A stretch of DNA of 64,000 nt, taken from the NCBI GenBank assembly GCA_017513245.1, contig JAFXGK010000026.1:1-64000 (forward strand), given 5' to 3'. Of this stretch, positions 55,709 through 63,933 are shown piece by piece (the first letter of the stretch is position 1; the number at the start of each line of letters is the position of its first letter). Below the pieces are notes generated by a model. The model saw nothing but the letters and a program-made list of their open reading frames with translations. It ran no database searches and was not told the DNA's origin. The translations under genes were made by a program, and so were the position numbers. The stretch is from Clostridia bacterium. GTDB taxonomy: Bacteria; Bacillota; Clostridia; Oscillospirales; Acutalibacteraceae.

Positions 55709-56686
55709 TTAAAGCATAATTGCTCGCAGCTCTGCTCCCGAAAGCGGTGAAAGGTCGGCAGGTGCCACGTCGAAGGGCGTAAGACAGCCAATAGTGCCGC
55801 GTTCGTGCATTCTGTACACTGCGCGTGCAAACGCTACTAAAGCGCTTGCGGTAAATTCGGGATTAGAGTCAAGCTTTAAGCTGTATTCAATAGTATTGCT
55901 GTGGCAGGAATTAACTCCGGTTTTTCCGGTTCTGATAACTACGCCGCCGTGCGGAATTTCGCTATGGTCGCGCTTCATTTCTTCCATAGAAATGAAGGTA
56001 ACGGTTGTATCGTAATCGGCAAAGTAATTGGGCATGGTTTTAATTTTTTGCTCAATTTCCTGCAAATTTGCTCCCTCCTCGGCTACAACGTAACACTCAC
56101 GGATGTGCTTTTGTCTTGTTGTAAGTTCGGGAGTATTGCCATCACGCACCGACTGAAGTGTTTCAGCTACGGGAACGGTGTACTGACGGGCATCCACAAC
56201 ACCGTCGATTCGGCGAATGGCATCAGAATGACCTTGACTTACTCCTCTGCCCCAGAAGGTATAGTCTTTTCCATCAGGTAAAATTGCAGAAGCATAGAGT
56301 CTGTTAAGCGAGAACATACCGGGGTCCCATCCGCAGGAAATAAGTGCGGTTGTTTCGTTGGCATACGCCGCAGCATCAACAATTTCAAAATGCTCCGGAA
56401 TCTTGGCGTGGGTGTCAAAACTGTCAACAACGTTAAAGTCACATGCCAAGGCAGGAGTCATCTTGGGCAGGTCGGTAGCACTGCCGCCGCAAATTATAAG
56501 AACGTCAACCTTATCCTTAAAATCCAAAATGTCATCTACCGAATATACGGGAGTGCCAAATAGAGTTTTTAAATCCTTAGGGTCTCTACGTGTGAAAACA
56601 CCCACAAGCTCAACGTCATCGTTTTGCTGAGCCGCACATTCAACACCACGGCCTAAATTGCCATATCCATAGATAGCAATTTTCAT
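55709..56686 (-). CDS. ddh: meso-Diaminopimelate dehydrogenase
   Basis: 325 residues from the ATG at 56686 (AAAGGATGG upstream). NADPH-binding IAIYGYGNLGRGVE, DVLIICGGSATDLP, SCGWDPGMFSLNR and the substrate-domain segment WGRGVSQGHSDAIRRIDGV are diagnostic of Ddh. It makes meso-DAP from tetrahydrodipicolinate in one step, replacing four enzymes of the acylated routes. With dapA and lysA it leaves only dapB (and asd/lysC) to be supplied by the host chromosome. Confidence 0.96.
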   Translation of the reverse strand: MKIAIYGYGNLGRGVECAAQQNDDVELVGVFTRRDPKDLKTLFGTPVYSVDDILDFKDKVDVLIICGGSATDLPKMTPALACDFNVVDSFDTHAKIPEHFEIVDAAAYANETTALISCGWDPGMFSLNRLYASAILPDGKDYTFWGRGVSQGHSDAIRRIDGVVDARQYTVPVAETLQSVRDGNTPELTTRQKHIRECYVVAEEGANLQEIEQKIKTMPNYFADYDTTVTFISMEEMKRDHSEIPHGGVVIRTGKTGVNSCHSNTIEYSLKLDSNPEFTASALVAFARAVYRMHERGTIGCLTPFDVAPADLSPLSGAELRAIML

Positions 56687-56717
56687 AATAACCATCCTTT
56701 AACATAAATAAAATTTC

Positions 56718-57602
56718 TTAGATAAGATTGTGCTCACGCATAAGCTTTAAAAGCTTTTCTTCGTTCTGCGGCTCCATACAGGTGAGCGGAAGTCTGAGAT
56801 AGTTATCGCAAAAGCCCATAGCGGCAACTGCAGCCTTTACGGGGATCGGATTAACCTCACAGAAAAGCGTGTCGATTAACTCGAGGTATTTCAGCTGCAT
56901 TGCTGTTGCCTCGGCAACATTACCCTCTAAATAGGCTTTACACATTCTGGAAGTTTCAGCAGGCATAATATTGGAAAGAACCGAAATTACACCCTTGCCG
57001 CCGAGCGACAAAGTGGGAACAATCTGATCGTCATTGCCCGAATAGATGTCAAGCTTATCGCCGCAAAGAGCAGCAAGCTTTGCAACCTGAGATATATTTC
57101 CGCAAGCCTCTTTAATAGCCACAATACGGGGATGCTCGGCTAAGATTGCAGCGGTCTCGGGCAGGATATTACAGCCGGTGCGGCTGGGAACGTTATAGAG
57201 AATGCAGGGTTTGGTCGATGCATCGGCAATTGCGCGGAAGGATTCAATCATACCCTTCTGGGTTGCCTTGTTGTAGTACGGAGTAATAAGCAACATAGCA
57301 TCCGCTCCGACAGAGCAGGCGTATTTGGTAAGTTCGATTGCATAAGATGTATCGTTAGAGCCGGTGCCTGCAATTACGGGAACGCGTCCTGCAACCTGCT
57401 CAACACAGAACTTTATGGCAGCCTTGTGCTCGGCATCGGTAAGGGTTGAACCCTCGCCGGTAGTGCCTGCAACGACAATAGCATTTATTCCCTCTTCGAT
57501 CTGCCAGTCGATGTGTTTGGCGAACTTCACAAAATCAATGCCGTCTTTATTAAGCGGTGTGATAATAGCGGTTGCTGCACCTGTAAATACTGTGTTTTTC
57601 AT
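56718..57602 (-). CDS. dapA: 4-Hydroxy-tetrahydrodipicolinate synthase
   Basis: 294 residues from ATG 57602 (AGGAG upstream). TIM barrel with VAGTTGEGSTLTDAEH, the catalytic Tyr in ILYNVPSRTGCNI, the Schiff-base lysine in RIVAIKEACGN, and GGKGVISVLSNIMP. Condenses pyruvate with aspartate semialdehyde at the entry to lysine/DAP synthesis. First gene of the operon, behind a lysine riboswitch. Confidence 0.97.
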   Translation of the reverse strand: MKNTVFTGAATAIITPLNKDGIDFVKFAKHIDWQIEEGINAIVVAGTTGEGSTLTDAEHKAAIKFCVEQVAGRVPVIAGTGSNDTSYAIELTKYACSVGADAMLLITPYYNKATQKGMIESFRAIADASTKPCILYNVPSRTGCNILPETAAILAEHPRIVAIKEACGNISQVAKLAALCGDKLDIYSGNDDQIVPTLSLGGKGVISVLSNIMPAETSRMCKAYLEGNVAEATAMQLKYLELIDTLFCEVNPIPVKAAVAAMGFCDNYLRLPLTCMEPQNEEKLLKLMREHNLI

Positions 57603-57644
57603 AAAAATTCTCCTTTGATGGCAAAATCTTACCACTGTTAATAA

Positions 57645-57682
57645 ATAAAAAATGACAGCTGCTGAAATGCAACTATCATCCA
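57645..57682 (-). terminator. Lysine riboswitch terminator
   Basis: Minus strand ATGATAG (57673-57679) pairs with CTGTCAT (57652-57658), inner TGC/GCA pairs, followed by TTTTTT. Confidence 0.8.
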
Positions 57683-57738
57683 AAATTCATGCAAAAAGTA
57701 CGCATTTTCAGCACGCTTTTGCCCTATAAATTCTGTCA

Positions 57739-57895
57739 GATAGCACTCCGCATCTCTGCGACAGCAACCAAAATCTTATTTTCGGTTGCCAGATCGAAGC
57801 TTTGCCCTGCTCCGTCTTCGGCAACGCAACCCTTTCACTGCTGCGCCCTGGCAGGCACGCTGCAACAGCTACTATTGATGCGATGCACCTCTATC
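57739..57895 (-). promoter_or_regulatory. Lysine riboswitch (L-box) aptamer
   Basis: On the minus strand: GATAGAGGTGCATCGC at the 5' side, AGTGAAAGGG, the invariant GCCGAAG, and GGAGTGCTATC at the 3' side, where P1 pairs GATAG with CTATC. The five-helix spacing of about 157 nt is normal. The 371-bp gap between dapA and the recombinase holds this aptamer, its terminator and the dapA promoter. Lysine should repress the operon. Confidence 0.93.
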
Positions 57896-57903
57896 GTTAT
57901 GTG

Positions 57904-57932
57904 ATTATAACACAGGTGTACACTTATGTCAA
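57904..57932 (-). promoter_or_regulatory. Promoter of the dapA-ddh-lysA operon
   Basis: Perfect minus-strand TTGACA (57927-57932), 17-bp spacer, TATAAT (57904-57909), immediately before the lysine aptamer and divergent from the recombinase. Confidence 0.93.
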
Positions 57933-57973
57933 GCCAATAAACATAACAGTTTTTAACTTTCGAGGTATTATTT

Positions 57974-59302
57974 ATGATGTTTTATATTTACAGTAGAAAA
58001 TCGGTATTAACAGGCAAGGGTGAAAGTATAGAAAATCAGGTTGAAATGTGCAAAAACTACGTGAAAAACAAATTTTCCGACGACGATATACATTTTTCTA
58101 TCTATGAGGATGAAGGTTTTTCTGCAAAGGATACCAACCGCCCGAAATTTAAACAAATGTTGGCAGATATTAAAAACAGCAAACCCGATTTTATTGTTTG
58201 TTACAGACTCGACCGCATCAGCAGATGCGTAAGCGATTTTTCGCTTTTAATTGAAAAACTTAACCAATACGGCATTTCGTTTTTATGTATTAAGGAGGAG
58301 TTTGACACCTCAAAGCCCATAGGAAAAGCCATGATGTATATCGCATCGGTTTTTGCGCAGCTCGAACGTGAAACAATTGCAGAACGCGTTAAGGACAATA
58401 TGCTGGAACTTGCCAAAAGCGGCCGCTGGATGGGCGGCACGACACCGTTTGGATTTCTTTCCAAGCAACTTCGCGAAGACCAAAACGACGGAAAAAAGCG
58501 CACGCTTAGTTTGCTATGTGTAAACGATGAGGAAATGAAAACCGTAAAACTTATTTTTGATAGTTTTTTATCATCCAAAAGCATTGATGCTGTTCGAAAA
58601 ATTCTTTTTTCAAAACAAATTAAAACCCGTAGCGGCAAGGATTTTACAAACGCCGCAATCAAACAAATTTTAACCAACGCCGTATACTGTTCGGCTGATG
58701 CCGTCGCACATGACTATTTTACATCGTTGGGAGCCTTGGTATGTTTCTGTCCCGATAATCCAAACAATGGAATTCTCACATATAATAAACGTGACTACCG
58801 AAAACGTTCAGCACCGTACAGAGACGTATCCGAATGGATAATCACCTGTGGTCAGCACAAAGGAATTATAAGCGGAAAAACCTTCGTTACCATACAAAGA
58901 CTACTAAAAAATAAAACATTTCAGAGATCGCAAAACGAGCACCTAAAAACGCCGCTACTATCGGGGAAAATATACTGTAAACGTTGCGGAAGCAAAATGT
59001 TTGCCAAGCGTCGAGGTCAAGATAAATTTGACTACATATGCAGCCGAAAACTGCAAAACGGTCGTGATGCATGCGGTATACAAAACCTATCGGGAACGCA
59101 AACCGATAAAATGGTATTAACTCAAATCATCAGCACAATACAGAGAGAAGAAAAACTATTACAGGAACTCGGTCAGGTTAAATTCGGTAAAGAATCTTCG
59201 AAACCTATTGTCGATGGCAGCGCATTAAAGTTGGAACTTATTAACCATATTGTAGAAAAAATCGAATGGGACGGCCGCAGCATGAAAATTTTTTTGCCAT
59301 AA
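57974..59302 (+). CDS. Large serine recombinase (site-specific integrase/excisionase)
   Basis: 442 residues. Resolvase domain: catalytic Ser10 in YIYSRKS, DEGFSAKDTNRPKF, CYRLDRISRCVSDF, ASVFAQLERETIAERVKDN. Then the recombinase domain (GRWMGGTTPFGF, VRKILFSKQIKTRSGKDFTN, ILTNAVYCSADAV) and a zinc ribbon (IYCKRCGSKMFAKRRG ... YICSRKLQNG ... CGI) with a short C-terminal helix. At 442 residues it is small for the class but all core parts are present and no frameshift is seen. The start follows CGAGGT. Its stop codon lies 12 bp before the crossover point, the normal place for such a gene next to its attachment site. Confidence 0.95.
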   Translation: MMFYIYSRKSVLTGKGESIENQVEMCKNYVKNKFSDDDIHFSIYEDEGFSAKDTNRPKFKQMLADIKNSKPDFIVCYRLDRISRCVSDFSLLIEKLNQYGISFLCIKEEFDTSKPIGKAMMYIASVFAQLERETIAERVKDNMLELAKSGRWMGGTTPFGFLSKQLREDQNDGKKRTLSLLCVNDEEMKTVKLIFDSFLSSKSIDAVRKILFSKQIKTRSGKDFTNAAIKQILTNAVYCSADAVAHDYFTSLGALVCFCPDNPNNGILTYNKRDYRKRSAPYRDVSEWIITCGQHKGIISGKTFVTIQRLLKNKTFQRSQNEHLKTPLLSGKIYCKRCGSKMFAKRRGQDKFDYICSRKLQNGRDACGIQNLSGTQTDKMVLTQIISTIQREEKLLQELGQVKFGKESSKPIVDGSALKLELINHIVEKIEWDGRSMKIFLP

Positions 59303-59330
59303 TTTTGTTGTGCTTTTCCAACACTTATTG
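59296..59330. repeat. Right attachment junction (attR) of the feoB element
   Basis: Element arm TTTTGTTG (59303-59310), then TGC and the TTT crossover (59314-59316), then feoB TCCAACACTTATT. The recombinase stop TAA is at 59300-59302. Confidence 0.8.
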
Positions 59331-60043
59331 CAATAATCACTATGTTCTTTTTGGGAACTGCAAGCGGCGTTTGTTCTTCGCTCGTTTCTGCAGTATTGCT
59401 TACCGTAACGATACTGTTTTCGATTTTGATGACACTGGCGGTTACCAAGGTGCTTTCTGCAACCGTATTAAAGGGCACTCCCTCGTTTTTTACGCTTGAG
59501 CTTCCCTCCTATCGCCCACCGCAGGTCGGAAAGGTAATTATAAGGTCGATTTTTGACAGGACACTTTTTGTGCTCGGTCGCGCAATCGTGGTCGCCGCTC
59601 CGGCCGGAATACTGTTATGGGTTATGGCAAACGTAACGCTCGGCGACAGTTCCCTGCTTTCGATTTGTGCCAATTTTTTAGACCCCTTTGCTAAAGTAAT
59701 CGGGCTGGACGGCACCATTATGATAGCCTTTATTCTCGGCTTTCCCGCAAACGAAATAGTTATGCCGATAATTATAATGGCTTATCAGGCGCAGGGCTCT
59801 ATTACGCCGCTTACAAACACCGAAGCGATTAAAGATATCTTTTTGCAAAACGGATGGACATCCGTAACCGCTATTTGCGTGATGGTCTTTCTTCTTATGC
59901 ACTGGCCCTGCTCCACAACGCTGATGACCGTAAAAAAAGAAACTGGCAGTATAAAATGGACCATATTCGCGGCTTTACTTCCAACGGCATGCGGAATTTC
60001 GCTTTGCTTTATTATTAATGCTATTGCCAAACTTTTCATTTGA
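59314..60043 (+). pseudogene. feoB: feoB 3' segment (resumes after the insertion)
   Basis: About 243 codons from TTTTCC at 59314, in the same frame as the 5' part: FPTLIAIITMFFLGTASG, LELPSYRPPQVGKVIIRSI, ILLWVMANVTLGDSSLL, AFILGFPANEIVMPIIIMAY, LMHWPCSTTLMTVKKETGS. This is the second FeoB gate half and C-terminus without internal stops. No ribosome site precedes the first ATG (59342), so in the inserted state it is probably not translated. The intactness argues for a recent or reversible insertion rather than decay. Confidence 0.92.
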
Positions 60044-60099
60044 TTGACTAAAACGGGCGACTGTGTTACAATCAACTGAGATTAAAAGGAGGTGTGGCA

Positions 60100-61161
60100 A
60101 TGAGCAAAGCACTAATCGCGATGAGTGGTGGAGTTGACTCAAGCGTTGCGGCTTTTATGTGTGTGGAACGCGGACTTGACTGTACCGGCGCTACCATGAA
60201 GCTTTATGACAAAGAAAAAAACGTTTGCTCCGAAAACGGTTGTTGTACCGAAGATGATATAGCCGACGCCCGCGCCGTTGCTACACGGCTTAATATGCCT
60301 TTTCACGTCTTTAATTTTACCGATGATTTCGATACCGAGGTTATTGCAAGATTTATTGACGCATACGAAAAAGGTGCCACACCAAACCCCTGCATCGACT
60401 GCAACCGCTATATAAAATTCGAGCGTTTCTTTCGCAAGATGCAGGAGCTCAATTTTGATTACATCGTTACGGGCCATTATGCACGAATCGAAAAAAGCGG
60501 AGAACGGTATCTTTTGAAAAAGGCTGTTGACGCTTCAAAGGACCAATCGTACGTGCTCTATTCCCTAACTCAAGAGCAACTGTCGCATACGCTTTTCCCC
60601 TTAGGCGAACTTAAAAAGGAAGAAACCCGCCTAATTGCTGAAGAAAAGGGTTTTATTAACGCAAAAAAACGCGACAGTCAGGATATCTGCTTTGTGCCCG
60701 ACGGTGACTATGCCGCATTTATTGAGGGTTATACAGGCAAAAAATACCCTTGTGGCGACTTTGTTGATAAGTGTGGAAATAAGCTTGGCAGCCACTGCGG
60801 TATTATCCGTTATACCATAGGTCAGCGAAAAGGTCTCGGTCTCGCACTGCCTGCGCCGATGTACGTTTGCGAAAAGGATATCGCGAACAATAAGGTTATT
60901 CTTTGTTCAAATGAAGAACTCTTTTCCACGACGCTTACAGCAAGCAATTTCAACTGGATAGCTTTTGACTCCCCACCAAAAAGTTTTAAGGCAGATGCAA
61001 AAATCCGTTACAACCAGGCAGCTCAGCCTGCAACGGTTACTGCGAATGACGACGGCACGGTTACTGTTACGTTTGATACTCCGCAGCGTGCCATCGCAAA
61101 GGGCCAGGCGGTCGTTTTATACGATGGCGATACCGTAATCGGCGGCGGAACCATAAATTAA
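60100..61161 (+). CDS. mnmA: tRNA-specific 2-thiouridylase
   Basis: 353 residues from the ATG at 60100 (GGAGGTG upstream). PP-loop SGGVDSSVAAF, the catalytic cysteine in NPCIDCNRYIKF, GHYARIE, DQSYVLYSL, the second cysteine in SQDICFVPDGDY, and a C-terminal beta-barrel (YTIGQRKGLGLALPAPMYV). Thiolates U34 of tRNA-Lys, -Glu and -Gln. Just after feoB, same direction. Confidence 0.97.
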   Translation: MSKALIAMSGGVDSSVAAFMCVERGLDCTGATMKLYDKEKNVCSENGCCTEDDIADARAVATRLNMPFHVFNFTDDFDTEVIARFIDAYEKGATPNPCIDCNRYIKFERFFRKMQELNFDYIVTGHYARIEKSGERYLLKKAVDASKDQSYVLYSLTQEQLSHTLFPLGELKKEETRLIAEEKGFINAKKRDSQDICFVPDGDYAAFIEGYTGKKYPCGDFVDKCGNKLGSHCGIIRYTIGQRKGLGLALPAPMYVCEKDIANNKVILCSNEELFSTTLTASNFNWIAFDSPPKSFKADAKIRYNQAAQPATVTANDDGTVTVTFDTPQRAIAKGQAVVLYDGDTVIGGGTIN

Positions 61162-61193
61162 AAAACACCCTACAGAAGTAGGGTGTTTTAATT
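61160..61193. terminator. Bidirectional terminator
   Basis: 12-bp arms AAAACACCCTAC (61162-61173) and GTAGGGTGTTTT (61178-61189) around AGAA; between converging mnmA and the FAD oxidoreductase gene. Confidence 0.92.
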
Positions 61194-62636
61194 TTACTTG
61201 CGGAGTAAAACTCCATCATTTTTAAGTGCTTCGCGTACCTTCTGTACGTCAACGGTCTGAACGGTTGCATCAGTATCGAGAGCTACTGCCGCTGCCGCAC
61301 CGGCAGCCTGACCGGTCATAACGCAGGTACCCTGAATACGGGTGCTGGAATGAGCAATGTGGTCAACCGAGATGCATCGTCCGCAAACGAGCAGGTTCTT
61401 AACCCTCTTCGGTGCGATACAGCCGTAAGGAATACCGTAAGAATCGCCGTGGATAGCGCCGCCCAAAGCACGGCTCTTACCAAACGGATCGTGAATATCA
61501 ATAATATAGGAACCACAGGCGATTTCATCATCGTAATGTACGCAGTTAATGGCATCAAGGCCCTTAAGAACGTGCATACCTACAAGTCTTCTGGTCTCAC
61601 GAACGCCTAAAACATTACTCGACTCAACGAGGTAGCTCTCTTCAAATCCGGGAACGTATCTCTTCAAGAAGTCGGCGAGGTAAATTACCTGCTTGTGAGC
61701 GATAACGGCGGCTTTTGAAAGCTCAACTGCATCGGTACCGTCAACGCCGATTACTCGCGACATATTTACGATGAGTTCGTTGGGGCGACCCGACGGGAAG
61801 AAAAGAATTCTGCCCTGCGGTAACGGGATAAGATCACCGTTTTCTTCGAAGCCCACAGTACCCGCATACTCGAGTGAGAAGAATTCGTCACGGTCGATTC
61901 CGAGATCCTCAAATTTCAGGTTCTTGTTGTTGTACTTAATGGGATTTTGCGTCATATCAACGTTGCCCATCGAGAACATAACCGAGCAGGGCTGAACAGC
62001 AAGAATTTTTTTAGCTTCTTCGGTGTCGTATTTGCTCGAAGAATTGATTTCAAAATGCATATGGTCGAAGCCTGCATTTTTAAGGTCTGTTCCGGATTCA
62101 GGCTCGCAACCCATAACAAATTCTTCACCTGCTTCAGCAAAGATATCACCGTCGCCCGTAGCATCGATAAACATCTTGGCACTTACAGCCTCGATACCCG
62201 ACTTTGTATGTATAATAAGGTTTTTAACTTCATCGTCTTCAGCGACGGTTTTGATTACGTCGGCATGGAAGAGAATATCAACGCCTGCCTCAGTTGCAAG
62301 GTCTAAAAGAACAACCTTGAAAAGATGGGGGCCTACGCGCTTAGAAGCGCTCTTGGGGCAACCGTATTTATCCTGATAAATAACCATACGGTCAATTATT
62401 TCCTTGCCGATACCGCCAAAAGTATTTCCGCTGTTGTCCTTAGTTGCATCGAAGGGCGAAACGTGTCCGTTTGTTGCAAGACCGCCGAGACAACCGCTCT
62501 TTTCAATTAAAAGGGTACGCTTGCCACCTCTTGCGGCCGCAATAGCTGCTGCAGTGCCGGCAACACCGCCGCCAACTACAACAACATCGGTTTCATATCT
62601 AACGTTAACCTGCTCGCAAAGTTTTACTGTAGACAT
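61194..62636 (-). CDS. FAD-dependent oxidoreductase (FAD_oxidored family)
   Basis: 480 residues from ATG 62636 (AAGGAG upstream). N-terminal FAD fold VVVVGGGVAGTAAAIAAARGG, then LLIEKSGCLGGLATNG and IDATGDGDIFAEAG. C-terminal LVCGRCISVDHIAHSSTRIQGTCVMTGQAAG closes the FAD site (shown as fragments of the family pattern). Such enzymes cluster with sugar or organic-acid catabolism in gut Clostridia, but the substrate is not known. Single gene ending in a strong terminator. Confidence 0.88.
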   Translation of the reverse strand: MSTVKLCEQVNVRYETDVVVVGGGVAGTAAAIAAARGGKRTLLIEKSGCLGGLATNGHVSPFDATKDNSGNTFGGIGKEIIDRMVIYQDKYGCPKSASKRVGPHLFKVVLLDLATEAGVDILFHADVIKTVAEDDEVKNLIIHTKSGIEAVSAKMFIDATGDGDIFAEAGEEFVMGCEPESGTDLKNAGFDHMHFEINSSSKYDTEEAKKILAVQPCSVMFSMGNVDMTQNPIKYNNKNLKFEDLGIDRDEFFSLEYAGTVGFEENGDLIPLPQGRILFFPSGRPNELIVNMSRVIGVDGTDAVELSKAAVIAHKQVIYLADFLKRYVPGFEESYLVESSNVLGVRETRRLVGMHVLKGLDAINCVHYDDEIACGSYIIDIHDPFGKSRALGGAIHGDSYGIPYGCIAPKRVKNLLVCGRCISVDHIAHSSTRIQGTCVMTGQAAGAAAAVALDTDATVQTVDVQKVREALKNDGVLLRK

Positions 62637-62735
62637 AATCAAACTCCTTACTTAAGTTAAGTCTCTACTTCTTAAGTATACATGTATAGGATTCGTTTGT
62701 AAAGTAAAATAAGTGAATTTTTTGGCATAATTCGT

Positions 62736-62764
62736 ATTGTATTTTATTTAACGATGTTGTATAA
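62736..62764 (+). promoter_or_regulatory. Promoter of the decarboxylase beta-subunit gene
   Basis: TTGTAT (62736-62741), 17-bp spacer, TATAAT (62759-62764), about 20 bp before AAAGGAG. Confidence 0.75.
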
Positions 62765-62797
62765 TGGTAGCGTTAAAATTCAAAAGGAGAAAATCAT

Positions 62798-63919
62798 ATG
62801 GAACAAATTCAGCAATTTATTATTGATGTCTTTGGTAACGTTTCCAACATCGAGTGGAAACCCGTTGTTATGTGGATAATCGGCGGCATACTTATTTTCC
62901 TTGCTATCAAGAAAAATATGGAACCCACCCTATTACTCCCTATGGGCTTTGGCGCAATTCTCGTTAACCTACCCGAATCCGGAGCCGTTGAAACCATCAA
63001 GACTCTGTTTGAAGCAGGTATATCCAACGAGCTGTTCCCGCTTCTGTTATTTATTGGTATCGGCGCAATGATCGATTTCGAACCGTTGCTTACAAATCCG
63101 AAGCTTATGATTTTCGGCGCGGCGGCACAATTTGGTATCTTCCTTACCTTCGGTCTTGCTTGTCTCTTCTTCCCCATCAATGATGCGGCTTCAATCGGTA
63201 TCATCGGCGCGGCCGACGGTCCTACTTCAATTTTCGTAGCAAACACACTCAATTCCAATTATATGGGCGCTATAATGGTTGCTGCATATTCTTATATGGC
63301 TCTCGTTCCCGTTGTTCAGCCGCCTATCATTAAGATGATGACCACCAAGAAAGAGCGTCTCATCCGTATGAATTACACCGGCACCAAGGTTTCCAAAACC
63401 ACCAAGATACTCTTCCCCATCGTTGTTACCGTAATTACCGGTATCTTTGCTCCCGATTCTGTTGCTCTTATCGGTTTCCTTATGTTCGGTAACCTTATTC
63501 GCGAATGCGGCGTTCTCAACTCCCTTTCCGAAACCGCACAGAACGCTCTTGCAAACCTTATTACAATTCTTCTCGGTCTTACCGTTTCGTTCAAGATGCA
63601 GGCTGCAGACTTCCTTACCGCAGATACACTTCTCATTCTCGGTCTCGGACTTTTCGCTTTCATCTTCGACACCGTCGGTGGCGTTCTCATCGCGAAGATA
63701 ATGAACATCTTCTCCAAGAACAAGATAAACCCCATGATCGGCGCTTGCGGTATTTCGGCTTTCCCGATGTCGGCACGTGTTGTTCACAAGATGGGTCTTG
63801 CAGAAGACAATCAGAACTTCTTACTCATGCATTCAATCGGTGTTAACGTTTCGGGTCAGATTGCTTCGGTTATTGCCGGCGGTCTCCTGCTCAAGCTTGT
63901 ATTACCGTTAGTAGGTTAA
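62798..63919 (+). CDS. Sodium ion-translocating decarboxylase beta subunit
   Basis: 373 residues with about ten membrane segments. GIGAMIDFEPLLTNPKLMIFGAAAQFGIF-type region, the ion-channel motif GAADGPTSIFVAN, YSYMALVPVVQPPI and a C-terminal GACGISAFPMSARVV, all typical of OadB/GcdB/MmdB. It couples decarboxylation of a carboxybiotin to sodium export. The partner alpha and biotin-carrier genes are not in the window, so oxaloacetate, methylmalonyl-CoA and glutaconyl-CoA remain possible substrates. Confidence 0.94.
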   Translation: MEQIQQFIIDVFGNVSNIEWKPVVMWIIGGILIFLAIKKNMEPTLLLPMGFGAILVNLPESGAVETIKTLFEAGISNELFPLLLFIGIGAMIDFEPLLTNPKLMIFGAAAQFGIFLTFGLACLFFPINDAASIGIIGAADGPTSIFVANTLNSNYMGAIMVAAYSYMALVPVVQPPIIKMMTTKKERLIRMNYTGTKVSKTTKILFPIVVTVITGIFAPDSVALIGFLMFGNLIRECGVLNSLSETAQNALANLITILLGLTVSFKMQAADFLTADTLLILGLGLFAFIFDTVGGVLIAKIMNIFSKNKINPMIGACGISAFPMSARVVHKMGLAEDNQNFLLMHSIGVNVSGQIASVIAGGLLLKLVLPLVG

Positions 63920-63933
63920 AGGAGGAACACTGA

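Larger units (their letters stand above)
54130..59313. mobile_element. 5,184-bp serine-recombinase element inserted in feoB, carrying dapA-ddh-lysA
   Basis: The element splits feoB between conserved residues CNG and FPTL. Contents left to right: a small ORF, lysA, ddh and dapA (leftward, lysine riboswitch controlled) and a serine recombinase (rightward) whose stop codon lies in the right end. Length is a multiple of three and both feoB parts keep one frame, so exact excision gives a 711-codon FeoB. Joining the ends creates a dyad (TTTTGTTG, 10 bp, CAACAAAA) centred on the inferred TTT crossover. No phage structural, conjugation or replication genes are present. Whether it excises in the living cell is unknown. 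Confidence 0.9.

Noticed and set aside
54107..59309. A 9-bp direct repeat AATTTTGTT near both element ends as the attachment core
   Set aside because: Its two copies are 5,194 bp apart. Recombination there would shift the feoB frame and remove conserved residues PCNG, whereas the 5,184-bp alignment keeps the frame and gives a centred dyad.
54118..59313. GTGC shared at both junctions as the crossover core
   Set aside because: Offset is 5,192 bp, not a multiple of three, and the rebuilt feoB would be out of frame.
54130..59313. The element as a prophage or conjugative element
   Set aside because: No structural, packaging, relaxase, transfer or replication genes are present; only recombinase, one small ORF and metabolic cargo.
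59342..60043. The 3' feoB part as an independent gene
   Set aside because: There is no ribosome site before its ATG, coding similarity extends upstream of that ATG to the junction, and it is clearly the second half of FeoB.
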